NCBI GenBank assembly: GCA_949282275.1
Contig: CASDOO010000027.1
Coordinates: 1-64,000, forward strand
Direction of reading: 5' to 3'
Source of the DNA: an uncultured Bacillota bacterium
Lineage (GTDB): Bacteria > Bacillota_I > Bacilli_A > RFN20 > CAG-288
DNA length: 64,000 bases
A program made the translations under genes and the position numbers. Numbering within the stretch: the stretch's first letter is position 1; each line of letters starts with the position of its first letter. Positions 8,526-17,460 of the stretch are shown piece by piece. The notes under the pieces are model-generated. The model did no database searches. It was not told the origin of the DNA and was given only the letters and a program-made list of their open reading frames with translations.

Positions 8526-9464
8526 CTAAAATCTTCTCCAGCACTTGTCTTTCATGAACCGATGTATTTCTCCTTTGTCTTTATCTTCATAATTGTTGAT
8601 TAACAATTGTTTGAATAAAGGAACATCTTTATCCGGGACGACAATCAAGCCTTTGCCTTTCGAAATCAAGTAGTGATTGGCGAATATTATTGAGGCACGT
8701 TTGTTTCCGTCGTTGAATATCTGGGCTTTCATGCAATACAAGCATAGAGAAATCGCGATTGAAACAGAATCTTCTTGCTTGCTTTGGATTTTATCTATCG
8801 CTTCTTTGACAAGAGTTTCAACGGGCAGTGGTGGCATATAGTCGGTGCCTCCTATTGATACTGGGACGCTTCTTATTTTCCCGCCATATGTATAAAAGCC
8901 TTCGTTAATTAAGCTTGCGATATGGCAAAGTACTGTCAGACTTGTCGGAAAAGACAATACGTCTTTATCCAGGATGAATTCCCAAGCGTGTTTTAAATTC
9001 AATATCTTTTGCACATCACTGGCTTTCATCCCATTGACTTTGCCATTTTCCAAAATGGACTCAGTATCGGGGAAAGTGGTGGCTATGCCTTCCAAAATGG
9101 CTTGATCATAGATAGTGTTTTTCATATTGGCCCTGGCAAAATCGATATTCAGTAAAACTCTTGGAGATAATTCGCATTCTGTATAGCCTAAAACCGCAAG
9201 TTGTTTTTCGATTTGTCTTAATTGCTTCCTATATTCTTTTTTCTCTTTCAATAATCTTGAAATCGCGGCAAAAGAAGCATCGGAATATGCCCCAACATAG
9301 GTTGATGTATTTTTGCCTAATGCTTTTTTGCGAATATAGATATATTGCTTATCCTCTTTTTCTTTTATTTCTATGGAGCCATCATAAGGAATCAAATTGA
9401 ATCTTGCGGTTATGTCGGCTTTCTTTTCTAACAATTCATGAATTTGCATATATTTCGTATTCAT
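8526..9464 (-). CDS. Fic/DOC family protein with altered catalytic motif
   Basis: 312 residues. The Fic core reads MKAQIFNDGNKRASIIFANHYL (about residue 250), i.e. the HxFx(D/E)GNKR loop but with Gln in place of the catalytic His. An upstream helix VNGMKASDVQKILNLKHAWEF is typical of one Fic subgroup. Fic enzymes transfer AMP or other phosphate groups to proteins, often as toxins. With Gln for His, classical AMPylation would be impaired; some Fic branches naturally vary here. Start at 9464 is eight bases after GGAGG; the longer frame upstream lacks a site. No antitoxin gene is adjacent. AT-rich, like the RloAB remnant beside it. Confidence 0.8.
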   Translation of the reverse strand: MNTKYMQIHELLEKKADITARFNLIPYDGSIEIKEKEDKQYIYIRKKALGKNTSTYVGAYSDASFAAISRLLKEKKEYRKQLRQIEKQLAVLGYTECELSPRVLLNIDFARANMKNTIYDQAILEGIATTFPDTESILENGKVNGMKASDVQKILNLKHAWEFILDKDVLSFPTSLTVLCHIASLINEGFYTYGGKIRSVPVSIGGTDYMPPLPVETLVKEAIDKIQSKQEDSVSIAISLCLYCMKAQIFNDGNKRASIIFANHYLISKGKGLIVVPDKDVPLFKQLLINNYEDKDKGEIHRFMKDKCWRRF

Positions 9465-9971
9465 AGGCCGAGCCTCCAATAGGGTGAAAATTATTAAAAT
9501 AATATTAAAAAAGCACCCTATTTTCAATCTTGATTTGAGGAGACCATTTGTTTGAATCAATCTATTATTGCTATATTATTTATACCGCGGTTAAAAGATC
9601 GTTCGATTCAATTCTTATTGTCTTTCCAGGGTATCGTGTCATATGGGTGTTGCCTTTTTGGTCTGCCACTCTTTTGCCGGTATGGTTCCATTTGCTCAAT
9701 CGATACAAAATTCATATCCATATTTATTTCTTGTTAAGAGGATCAAAAACAAAATGCATTCACTTCCCAAAAGGCATATCTGAATTTCGATATCCTTTAA
9801 TTGGGTTAGGCTATTGTCTATTGGGTGGAAAAAGAGACTTGGTCTTTGGGGCTTGGAAGGAGGAACATTGGATTTTCTGTTATAAAAGGACAGAAGCATA
9901 GAAATTAAACACTTGTACAATAAGTTGCCTCTATGGTAATATTTACACCGATGTTTCAGGAGGATCAAAAA
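9465..9971 (+). other. AT-rich intergenic stretch, no gene recognised
   Basis: About 500 bases. An open frame at 9548-9901 exists but has no ribosome site, an odd aromatic-rich composition and no motif I recognise. The last 60 bases hold the promoter of the downstream TetR gene. Confidence 0.4.
9913..9942 (+). promoter_or_regulatory. Promoter of TetR gene
   Basis: TTGTAC (9913-9918), 18-base spacer, TAATAT (9937-9942), 29 bases before the chosen ATG. Confidence 0.5.
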
Positions 9972-10583
9972 ATGCGCATCAATGCCAATATCAAGGATGT
10001 CCGCATCCAGAGAAGCCGTCGGGACCTGATGAATGCCCTGGAGTCCCTTCTTCCCCAGAAGAGCTTCGATGATATCACCATAAAGGACATTACCGACAGG
10101 GCTCTTGTCAGCAAGAATACCTTCTACAACAACTTCACGGACAAGGATTCGCTTTTGGAGGCTCTCTTTGCCCGCTATGCCGAGGAGCTTCGCGGAAAAC
10201 TTGAGGCGTTGAAGAAGACCATTCCCGATTCCACGCCGATTGATGAAATATATCGATTCTTTGCCAAGGCCATCGTCGACTACCTTTACGATACCCTTCT
10301 CGAAGGCGGGAACATCTTCCTGCACGACACATCGAAGACGCTTTTCTGGGCCTTCGAGAGCTTCTGTCGGAAGGCAACTGTCCAGATTGCCGGGATCTAT
10401 GCCAAGATCGTCGATATCCATAGCGACTATGACCTTCTTTCCGCCTTCTTCGGCGGAGGTTTTGCCAACCTTATCTATTACCTCATGACGTCCAGAAAGA
10501 CAATTGATAGGCAGAAGGCCATCGATACCTTCTACGAGATTACCCTTCCCCATTCCATGCGCCGAAGGAACATCAAGGCCTAG
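9972..10583 (+). CDS. TetR/AcrR family transcriptional regulator
   Basis: 203 residues. The N-terminal helix-turn-helix (ITIKDITDRALVSKNTFYNNFTDKDSLL, residues about 28-55) is diagnostic; the C-terminal ligand domain has no obvious relative. Start chosen at ATG seven bases after AGGAGG; a longer reading from 9933 would begin inside the promoter. It lies 130 bases before the large lipoprotein gene, same strand, and may control it. A paralogous lipoprotein at 62039 also follows a TetR gene. Confidence 0.88.
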   Translation: MRINANIKDVRIQRSRRDLMNALESLLPQKSFDDITIKDITDRALVSKNTFYNNFTDKDSLLEALFARYAEELRGKLEALKKTIPDSTPIDEIYRFFAKAIVDYLYDTLLEGGNIFLHDTSKTLFWAFESFCRKATVQIAGIYAKIVDIHSDYDLLSAFFGGGFANLIYYLMTSRKTIDRQKAIDTFYEITLPHSMRRRNIKA

Positions 10584-10713
10584 CTTTGTTTTCTTTCTTC
10601 AATGTTTTCTACGCCAACTATTGACGGAGAAAACATTTTACTTCCATCTTCCACTTCATTAATATTCTATGGCGTATCCAACTTGTCACCGACTTTCATT
10701 CAAGGAGAAATAA

Positions 10714-13008
10714 ATGAAACAGAAAAAGATAGTATCCTTCCTTGCCCTTCTCTCCCTTGTTGCCCTCCCGTCTTGCAACAACCAGGCGGGAACGACCTCT
10801 TCCACCACCCCGCCTACGCCCACGATGGGTGGTTCCTCCACTACGACCACGCCGGATTCGACGACCACTTCCTCTTCCGAACCGGATCCGGAACCGCAGC
10901 CCGATCCTGTTACCTATACGAACTATACCCGCAAGGGAAGTCTGAGCCTGGATCTAAGTGCCGGTGGACTGATCGGCATGTTTGTTCCTGCCCTCAAGCA
11001 GGCAAGCTATGACTCCGAAGTTCTCTATACCTTCGAGAAGGCAAGCGACGGTTCCATGACCGACGATGCCGAGCTTCTCGTCCATCCCAACACCGTTGTC
11101 CATGGTGGCGAGAATTCCGCCTACAGCGTCGGCAAGAACTTCAGCACTCTATATACCATCTTCGGTTTCCCGGCTTCCTTTGGCTCGCTAGCATCGACTT
11201 TCGAGAGCCTTGGCGTTCCTTCGGACGTTATGCCAGATGATATCGCACTAACCGGCAATGCCTACAATGCCAATGCTTCTGCCGAGACGCCGACCGATGA
11301 GGAACTTGCCGTCCGTCTTGTCTCCGGTGACAAGGCTGTCTTCACTGCCACGAGTCAAGACAAGCTCAGGGCTTTTGCCGAGAGCGACGTCTCCGAGACC
11401 TTCGACACCATCGCCGGATTGGATCTTGGCGGACTTGCCGAGAGCTTGCTTCCCATGGTTTCCAACATGGATGTCGCCACTCTTCTCAATCTCGTCGACA
11501 CGCTTGTCGACAACATGCTTCCCGAAGAAACCCTCCGTCCCATCCTTGTCGCCATCGGCGATGCCATCGATATCCTTTCCGAAGGCCTGGATGTTTCCAT
11601 CGAGCCGGATCTGACTTATCTGGATGGTGCTTCTTCCATTACGCTCTCCCTCAATGAGGCGGGACTTCAGAAGTCCACGGAAGCCATTGCTGGTCTGATG
11701 GCCGACAATCCTTTGGCTAGCCTTCTTTCCCTTAGCCTTACCGAAGCTAGCGTCACCCTCGAGTTCTTCAACGAAAGCGAAAAGGAACTCATCAACCAGC
11801 TTGGTGGACTGAAGCTTGACCTGGGTCTGAGTGCCCTTAGTGCTCCTATCGATCTCTCCCTGGATCTTTCCTTCGATAGGGAATCCGCTGAAGCTTCAGA
11901 GAATTACTTTTATGGAATTGGCAGCCAGATGGATGGCTATCGGAAGACGGATGAGGCTTTCCATTCCTATTATTCCAAGGTCAAGCCCTACCTTACGGAC
12001 ACTTCTGCCATTGATCTGACCGCCTCCACTGCCACGACCATCGCCTCTCTCCAGACGGAATACGAAGCACTTTCCGAGGACGTCAAGTTCATGCTCGGAA
12101 GCACTGTCAATGGCGAGGCCATTGCCAGTCTCTATCAACAGGGACGGACGCTTCTTGGAAACGATGCCGAAGGCGAGAATCCTTCTACGGGCCTCATTGC
12201 CAAATGGGATGCCTTGGAATCACAAAGCTTCGCCGATCTCTCCAAAATTCACGGCTTCCTCGGCAATGTCCGCAACTACGCTTCCTGGCGTGATGCCATC
12301 AAGGAGAAGGGGACCAAGGGCGAGGCCATCCTTGCTGCCATCGACAAGACCGTCTCCGAGAGTCTTGCAAACGTTCGGGCAAGCGCCGAGAAGTACATCA
12401 AGGATTTGGAAGCCTTCCGCACGAATGTCGATGATGCGACCGCCGTTTCCGCTATTGTCTCGGATATCAATAATCATGGGACTGTCTTCGACGATATCGA
12501 TGACGATTCCTACTTCTATCTCTTTACCGAAGAGCAGAAGACGGAGGCTGAGGAACTCTATGCCTCGGTCGCCACTTTCGAGGATGACGCCTATGATATC
12601 TTCGCCAATGCTATCGTTTCTTCCCTGAAGGGCGAAGACGTGACCATCGACTATGCTCTTCTCAAGTCCGAACTCATGGGCGAGAACACGCTCTATGCGA
12701 AGAGTACCAGTTACAAGCAGAACACCATCGCCAATGTCCTTTCCGGAATCCTTGCCACGGAAGAGAATGCAGACCTTCTCAAGACCATCGATTCTTCCCT
12801 TGATGCCGAAATCGAAAACGTCAAAAAGGAGGTTGTCTCTACCTTCAAGGCGACGGAAGACAAGGAGGCCTGGGACACCTACTCTGGCACTGTCACGACC
12901 AAGCTCCAGGAAATCAACAAACTTGCCAAGGCCTATCTTGGACAGTCTTCCATCACAAACGAGATCAGTACGCTTCTCTCCGATCTGTCCACCTTCTTTG
13001 CCGAGTAG
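10714..13008 (+). CDS. Large putative lipoprotein, unknown function
   Basis: 764 residues. The signal peptide ends in a lipobox (ALPSC, Cys21), followed by a Ser/Thr/Pro-rich linker to about residue 65, so the protein should be tethered outside the membrane. The body is acidic and largely helical, with no known domain. It is clearly related to the lipoprotein beginning at 62039: after the linker both read Y...(Y/D)xRxGSLSL, and both share later segments of the FDSYxx/ LSEDVK type. Ribosome site AAGGAGA precedes the ATG; a terminator follows. Forms a likely unit with the upstream TetR gene. No function can be assigned. Confidence 0.85.
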   Translation: MKQKKIVSFLALLSLVALPSCNNQAGTTSSTTPPTPTMGGSSTTTTPDSTTTSSSEPDPEPQPDPVTYTNYTRKGSLSLDLSAGGLIGMFVPALKQASYDSEVLYTFEKASDGSMTDDAELLVHPNTVVHGGENSAYSVGKNFSTLYTIFGFPASFGSLASTFESLGVPSDVMPDDIALTGNAYNANASAETPTDEELAVRLVSGDKAVFTATSQDKLRAFAESDVSETFDTIAGLDLGGLAESLLPMVSNMDVATLLNLVDTLVDNMLPEETLRPILVAIGDAIDILSEGLDVSIEPDLTYLDGASSITLSLNEAGLQKSTEAIAGLMADNPLASLLSLSLTEASVTLEFFNESEKELINQLGGLKLDLGLSALSAPIDLSLDLSFDRESAEASENYFYGIGSQMDGYRKTDEAFHSYYSKVKPYLTDTSAIDLTASTATTIASLQTEYEALSEDVKFMLGSTVNGEAIASLYQQGRTLLGNDAEGENPSTGLIAKWDALESQSFADLSKIHGFLGNVRNYASWRDAIKEKGTKGEAILAAIDKTVSESLANVRASAEKYIKDLEAFRTNVDDATAVSAIVSDINNHGTVFDDIDDDSYFYLFTEEQKTEAEELYASVATFEDDAYDIFANAIVSSLKGEDVTIDYALLKSELMGENTLYAKSTSYKQNTIANVLSGILATEENADLLKTIDSSLDAEIENVKKEVVSTFKATEDKEAWDTYSGTVTTKLQEINKLAKAYLGQSSITNEISTLLSDLSTFFAE

Positions 13009-13025
13009 TTCTTCCAATGGAAATG

Positions 13026-13066
13026 AAAGCCTGGGATATCTTCTCTAGGAATGTCCCAGGCTTTTT
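13026..13066 (+). terminator. Terminator after the lipoprotein gene
   Basis: AAAGCCTGGGA pairs with TCCCAGGCTTT around a ~17-nt loop and is followed by a T run (TTTTTC), 18 bases past the stop. Confidence 0.9.
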
Positions 13067-13119
13067 CTATGAGAACTTGAAAGGTCATGTCGCTTCCCTC
13101 TATAATCCCAATGAAGGAA

Positions 13120-13525
13120 CCGGCGGAGGCTCTGCCTCATGATCAACAAACTTGGTGGTTAGTGATCATCACGGTTCTTTTTCATATGATTTGTTCCAGG
13201 ATGATCCCCGGCCCCTGCCATGGGTTGCCCCTAGGGGCAACCGGCGGCGTAGAATCAATGTGCCGCCAGTGGCGGAGGCCGCACAGGTCTCCTGGTTTTC
13301 TTTTGCGCAGGCATGCGCGGGAAGGCCTCGGGAATGACGGGGCGGTCCTTTTTGGGCATCCAGCCCGCACTGAAAAATCCCGCATTCCCGTCCCTTCGGC
13401 CCGAGCCGGCTTACACCTAATTGGAAGGCATTCGCGCCATTCCGCATCACGCACGTGAAAATCGGCACGCCGACGGGTAGGGGAACCCGGCCAATGGCGG
13501 AAACATCCAGAAAGGAGGCCATCAA
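13120..13525 (+). ncRNA. Candidate IS110 bridge RNA / left-end region, copy 1
   Basis: A long non-coding leader before the IS110 transposase. It holds a perfect 20-bp palindrome (13223-13242, centre CCTAGG), a GGCGGC/GCCGCC hairpin (13243-13248/13262-13267), the motif GTCTCCTGGT (13287-13296) and a hairpin GCGCA-GGCA-TGCGC (13305-13318). Copy 2 (minus strand) has the same order with compensating base changes. IS110 elements are known to express a bridge RNA from the non-coding end beside the transposase, which guides target and donor pairing. Exact RNA ends cannot be read. Confidence 0.55.
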
Positions 13526-14106
13526 ATGGATGGGCCAGTCATTTCGTTCGACGTCTCCAAGGGAAGCAGCCACATGCGGGGGTTCCTCGGCCACGGGAGG
13601 CCCGCCGGAAAGGTGGCCGTCGTCCGGCACGACAGGGACGCCCTGCGGGAAAGGATCCTAAGGGAGACGGGAAGCGACCCCGCGGCAGTCCACGAGCACA
13701 CCGGCGTCTACGGCCACGTCCTGGAGCGCTACCTCGACGCCATCGGCATGAGGAGGTACGCCATCTCCCCGCTCGAGTCCGCCAAGGTCCGCAAGTCCAT
13801 GGTCCGGCCGACGAAGAACGACTCGCTGGACTGCACGACCATCGCCGAGGTCTACTACCTGAGGGATGTCCGCGTGGCAAGGACGGATGGCGGGACGTAC
13901 GGGAGGCTGAGGGAGATGTCGCGCCACTATCGCTACCTCCTCGGGCTCAAGGTCATCGAGAAGGGCCGCTACTTCCGGTGCCTCGACGACGTCTGGCCCG
14001 GGTTCGACGAGGTCGTCGGGCCGTTCTCCGAGAAGTCCCTTGCCGTCGTCGCCCACTACGGGCACCCCTCCGGGATAAGGTCCGTCGCGGGGGTGATGGC
14101 GTTCCT
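13526..14106 (+). pseudogene. IS110 transposase, N-terminal part, cut by IS21
   Basis: About 194 codons survive. The RuvC-like DEDD domain is visible: Asp9 in SFDVSKGS, Glu in HEHTGVYG, Asp in PTKNDSLDC. The reading frame then runs into the left end of the IS21 element (TGATAATTG at 14107), so the second domain with the catalytic Ser is lost. AAGGAGG sits seven bases before ATG. Base composition is much GC-richer than the AT-rich islands around it. The missing 3' half is not found immediately beyond the IS21. Confidence 0.82.
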
Positions 14107-14243
14107 TGATAATTGTTTAATAAAAATAGCCAGTTCTGGTGAGATAAAAATCACCAGTTCTGGCGAAAATTAAATCACTAAGGCGTTTCTCGTTTGCATA
14201 GACTTCCTTCTGGTTGCTTATCAACCGGAAGGGAGGAATGACA

Positions 14244-15482
14244 ATGGGAAAAGCCAAGGCCGCTCAGCTTTCCGCCGAAATCAACATGCTCAAACATTTC
14301 GACATCAAGCCCAACTTCACCAAGCTGGCCGTGAAGTACGGGATGGACCGCCACACGGTCAGCAAGTACTACAGGTCGGGGATGCCCCCGAGGCAGAAGA
14401 GGAACAGGGTCAGCCAGTACGACCCCTACCGGGAGGAGATAGAGGCCCTCATCGGCGAGGACGGCGACGTCTCCATCGTGGCGGCGTACAAGGCGCTCGC
14501 GCACATGCACCCGGAATTCCCGGGGAACTACTGGTCCTTCCACTCCTACGTCCGCGCAAGGGGCATCTGGAAGAGCGCCAGGGAAAGGATGAAGCCCCAC
14601 CCCGCGTACGAGACCGCCCCCGGCGAGATGTTCCAGTTCGACTGGAAGGAGGACGTGACCCTGACGACGAGCAAGGGCGAGAAGGTCACCAGGCAGATCT
14701 TCTCCCTTGTCTCCGCATACTCCCTCTACCACGTCTTCGTCTGCTCCGTCGGGAAGGGCACGGACGACGTCATCCGCTGCCTCATCGACGCCATAAGGCA
14801 GATCGGCGGACTGCCGAGGCGGTTCCTGACCGACAACATGGCGGCGGTCTGCGACACCCGGGGCAAGGCGAAGAGGAAGGTCCCGAGGATCGTCCAGTTC
14901 GAGAAGGACGTCGGGGCCAGGGTGGAGCTCTGCAAGGTGCGGACCCCGCAGACGAAGGGAAAGGTCGAGAGCGGCAACAGGTTCCTCAACAGGATCTCGG
15001 CCTACGACGGGAGGATAGAGTCGGCAGGGGAGTTCGAGAAGATCGTGGCACGGATACAGAACGACGCCAACGCGAAGCCCAACCAGACCACCGGGATCCC
15101 GCCCGCGCTGCTGCTGAAGAAGGAGATTCCCCGTCTGAGGCCCCTTCCGCCGGCCATGCTGCTGGAAAGCTACGTTCCCGGCTCGACATGCCACAAGGTC
15201 CCCGCGACGCTCCTCGTGCCCCATGGCGGCTGTCTCTACTCGGTCCCTCCGGACTACATAGGGAAGACGGTCAGGGTGTTCGGGATGGCGGGAGGCGTCG
15301 CCATACAGCACAACGGCTCCACGATCGCCTACCACGAGATCGCGGAGGGCAGGAAGATAAACTACAATCTCGATGACTACATCGGCGCGATGAGGGGCAA
15401 GATGGGCGACGACGGCAAGATCGAGGAGGTGTCCAGGAGGAACATCGAGATGCTCGGACGCATAGGGGGCGACGCGGAATGA
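14244..15482 (+). CDS. istA: IS21 transposase IstA
   Basis: 412 residues. A helix-turn-helix (KLAVKYGMDRHTVSKYYRSG, about residues 20-40) precedes the DDE integrase core: Asp in FQFDWKED, Asp in LTDNMAAV, Glu in KGKVESGNRF. A C-terminal beta-rich domain follows. This catalyses strand transfer of the element. I start at the ATG seven bases after GGGAGG; the ATG two codons earlier is only one base from that site. The stop overlaps the istB start (ATGA at 15479). Confidence 0.92.
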   Translation: MGKAKAAQLSAEINMLKHFDIKPNFTKLAVKYGMDRHTVSKYYRSGMPPRQKRNRVSQYDPYREEIEALIGEDGDVSIVAAYKALAHMHPEFPGNYWSFHSYVRARGIWKSARERMKPHPAYETAPGEMFQFDWKEDVTLTTSKGEKVTRQIFSLVSAYSLYHVFVCSVGKGTDDVIRCLIDAIRQIGGLPRRFLTDNMAAVCDTRGKAKRKVPRIVQFEKDVGARVELCKVRTPQTKGKVESGNRFLNRISAYDGRIESAGEFEKIVARIQNDANAKPNQTTGIPPALLLKKEIPRLRPLPPAMLLESYVPGSTCHKVPATLLVPHGGCLYSVPPDYIGKTVRVFGMAGGVAIQHNGSTIAYHEIAEGRKINYNLDDYIGAMRGKMGDDGKIEEVSRRNIEMLGRIGGDAE

Positions 15483-16243
15483 GCGGCAACGAAAGGATAC
15501 GCCTGGAGAACGCCCTGGCCTAGCTTGGTCTCCAGTCCGTCAGGGACGGGCTCGGGTGGATGGAGGACAAGACGGCGTCCGGGGAACTCGACGCCACCTC
15601 CGCCCTATGCGAGCTGTTCGAGAGGGAGGCACGCCGAAGGGACGCCATAGCGCGGAAGATCTGCGTCTCCACGGCACACCTGCCGATGCAGAGGACGTTC
15701 GAGGACTTCGACCAGCCATCGCTGAACAGGGAGGAGGTCCTCCAGCTCAGGTATCTCCGCTTCGTCGAGGAGGCCGGCAACGTCTTCTTCATCGGCTCGC
15801 CGGGAGTGGGGAAGACGCACCTCGCCTGCGCCCTCGGGATGTGCGCCGCCGAGCAGCGGATGCCGACATACTTCGTCCGTTTCCCCGAGCTCCTGGAGAG
15901 GCTCGTTGCCGCAAAGAGGTCGAACACGCTGGAGAGGTCGCTGTCGGCGTTCGCCCGCTACAAGCTCCTGATCGTCGACGAGGTCGGGTTCCTTCCGGTC
16001 ACCCAGGAGGAGGCGGCACTCTTCTTCCAGCTGGTGTCCCTGAGGTACGAGAAGAAGTCGACGGTGATAACGACGAACAAGCCGATAGCGAAATGGACGG
16101 AAACCTTCGGGGACCCTGTCCTGACGAACGCCATCCTGGACAGGCTGCTGCACCATGCCAAGGTGATCAAGATAGTCGGCCAGTCCTACAGGACGAGGGA
16201 ATTGGCCTCCGAGCTGGCGAAAAATTCGGCCGCGAACCCCTAG
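15479..16243 (+). pseudogene. istB: IS21 helper ATPase IstB with early amber codon
   Basis: The natural start ATG at 15479 overlaps the istA stop, and the frame matches the downstream ATPase, but codon 15 is TAG (15521-15523, after RLENALA). Past it the protein is intact: GSPGVGKTHLACA (Walker A), LLIVDEVGFLP (Walker B), VITTNKPIAKW (sensor). IstB is the AAA+ target-selection helper. TAG is used as a normal stop elsewhere in this window, so this is either a nonsense mutation that disables the element or translation starts again at ATG 15560, which would drop about 27 residues. No good ribosome site is seen there. Confidence 0.8.
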
Positions 16244-16386
16244 GGGTTCCATCCCCTGAAGGATACGGACAAGGAAACGAATACGACACAGGATACGGAA
16301 AAGAAAGGAGGATACGGAAAGACTGACAGATACGGATGGTGAAAATTAAATCACTAGAATTGGTGAAAATTAAATTGCAATTATCA

Positions 16387-16628
16387 TCGTATATGTCGGG
16401 GGTCGACGCCTCCCATTCCCTGCCGGCGCGTCCCCTTCCCGTTGCGGAGAGCGCTGGCACGCCCTCCTCCCTGTCTTCCTCGTGCATGAAAAATGTGGAT
16501 AAGCTTTGTCAAGCGAAACGGCGAGAAACGATTCGGCGGCAAGGAAGGTTCCTTTCGGCATGCCGAAAGGAACGACGGGGAAGGTCCCGCTTTGAAATGT
16601 CGTCCCGAATGCCCTAAAATATCACCGC
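16387..16628 (-). other. Non-coding end region of IS110 copy 2
   Basis: About 240 bases between the IS21 right end and the stop of the inverted IS110 copy. It contains a perfect 26-bp palindrome (16548-16573, centre GGCATGCC), which could form a strong hairpin 3' of the transposase. No gene seen. Confidence 0.45.
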
Positions 16629-17092
16629 CTAGATTTCTTTGTACGCCGTTCCGTGCCTCAGCATGGAATGGATGATCCTCGCCAGCTTTGCGCAGCCGGC
16701 GACGATCGCGGCCTTGCGGTTGAGGCCGCTTTTCTTTTTGCGCGCGACGAACCGGCTCACGGCGGCATCCGGACGGAGGTTGCACATGTTCACGACCGCC
16801 ACGTACAGGACCCTCCTGAGCCTCCTGTTGCCCTTCCTCGTCATCCCGAGGTGCCTCCCGTCCGTCCTTCCGGACGACCGGACCATGGGATCGACCCCGG
16901 TCGCCTCGAAGACGACGGCGGGAGCGACGCCCGACCTGTCCTTCAGTTCCGCGATGGCCTCGTAGAGCCTCGCGAAGCCCCGGCGTCGTGGCCGATGACC
17001 TCCACCCTTCCGGAGGGCCTTCCCCTTGCGAGGAAGGGCCTCATGTGGCTCTCCCCCTTGGAGACGTCGACGCTGATGATCGGTCCATCCAT
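16629..17092 (-). pseudogene. IS110 transposase, internally deleted and frameshifted (copy 2)
   Basis: The start MDGPIISVDVSKGESHM is clear, with GGAGG seven bases before it. After GHDAG the frame breaks; one extra G in the four-G run near 16970 would restore it and continue as GFARLYEAIAELK..VVFEATGV. The protein then jumps directly to the C-terminal transposase domain (GVDPMVRSSGRTDG with the likely catalytic Ser, GMTRKGNRRLRRVLY), so roughly 200 central residues including two of the DEDD acids are missing. The junction lies in similar ATGV/AGVD sequence, as expected from a recombination deletion. Confidence 0.75.
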
Positions 17093-17425
17093 TGCGGGCC
17101 TCCTTCCTGGCATGCCGAGATGGGACGGGATCGCTCCTCAGCCTTCCTCCGCGCCTTTTCTTGTGTGTTGATGCGGGGTGCGGGCGAAGCCGCCCCCAAG
17201 TGGATAAACCGCGCTCGGGAGAGAAGGAGGGAACGGAAAAATGTGTCATGCGGGATCTTCGGCAAGGACGGATTGCCGAGTCCCGAAAAGCCCTTCTTCC
17301 TCGTTCCCGGGTCCCTCCGTATGCCTACGGAAAAGACCAGGAGACACCTTCGTCTCACATCCATCCGGATGCCACCATTCTATAGGATGGAGGCGGCTGA
17401 TGGCACCCTAGGGTGCCATCAGGGA
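17093..17425 (-). ncRNA. Candidate IS110 bridge RNA / left-end region, copy 2
   Basis: On the minus strand this leader has, in the same order as copy 1: a perfect 24-bp palindrome centred on CCTAGG (17398-17421), GTCTCCTGGT (complement at 17336-17345), and a hairpin CCGTA-GGCA-TACGG (17317-17330). Against copy 1 (GCGCA-GGCA-TGCGC) two stem pairs are changed on both sides while the GGCA loop and flanking motif stay constant. Distance from palindrome to ATG is about 318 bases versus 293 in copy 1. Confidence 0.55.
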
Positions 17426-17460
17426 TGTGCCTCGGTATGTCCTGGTCTAAATATAAGAAA

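Larger units (their letters stand above)
14107..16386 (+). mobile_element. IS21 family insertion sequence
   Basis: About 2.28 kb, bounded by TGATAATTG (14107-14115) and its complement CAATTATCA (16378-16386). Inside each end lie short repeats: at the left, two copies around CCAGTTCTGG (14130-14164) and GGCGAAAATTAAATCAC; at the right, GGTGAAAATTAAAT twice (from 16338 and 16362). Multiple terminal repeats are typical of IS21 and bind IstA. It carries istA and istB. Flanking bases (gttcct left, tcgtat right) are not a direct repeat, so the insertion may have been followed by a deletion or rearrangement. Confidence 0.85.

Noticed and set aside
9548-9901. 117-codon open frame in the AT-rich gap
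   Set aside because: No ribosome site, unusual composition and no motif; the reverse strand shows broken stretches that might be a relic but cannot be named.
13087-13525. Small open frames in the leader of IS110 copy 1
   Set aside because: High-GC chance frames over strongly structured sequence; the conserved hairpins explain the region better.
15521-15523. Reassigned TAG codon
   Set aside because: TAG ends several intact genes here (e.g. the DegV and cysE genes), so a code change is not supported.
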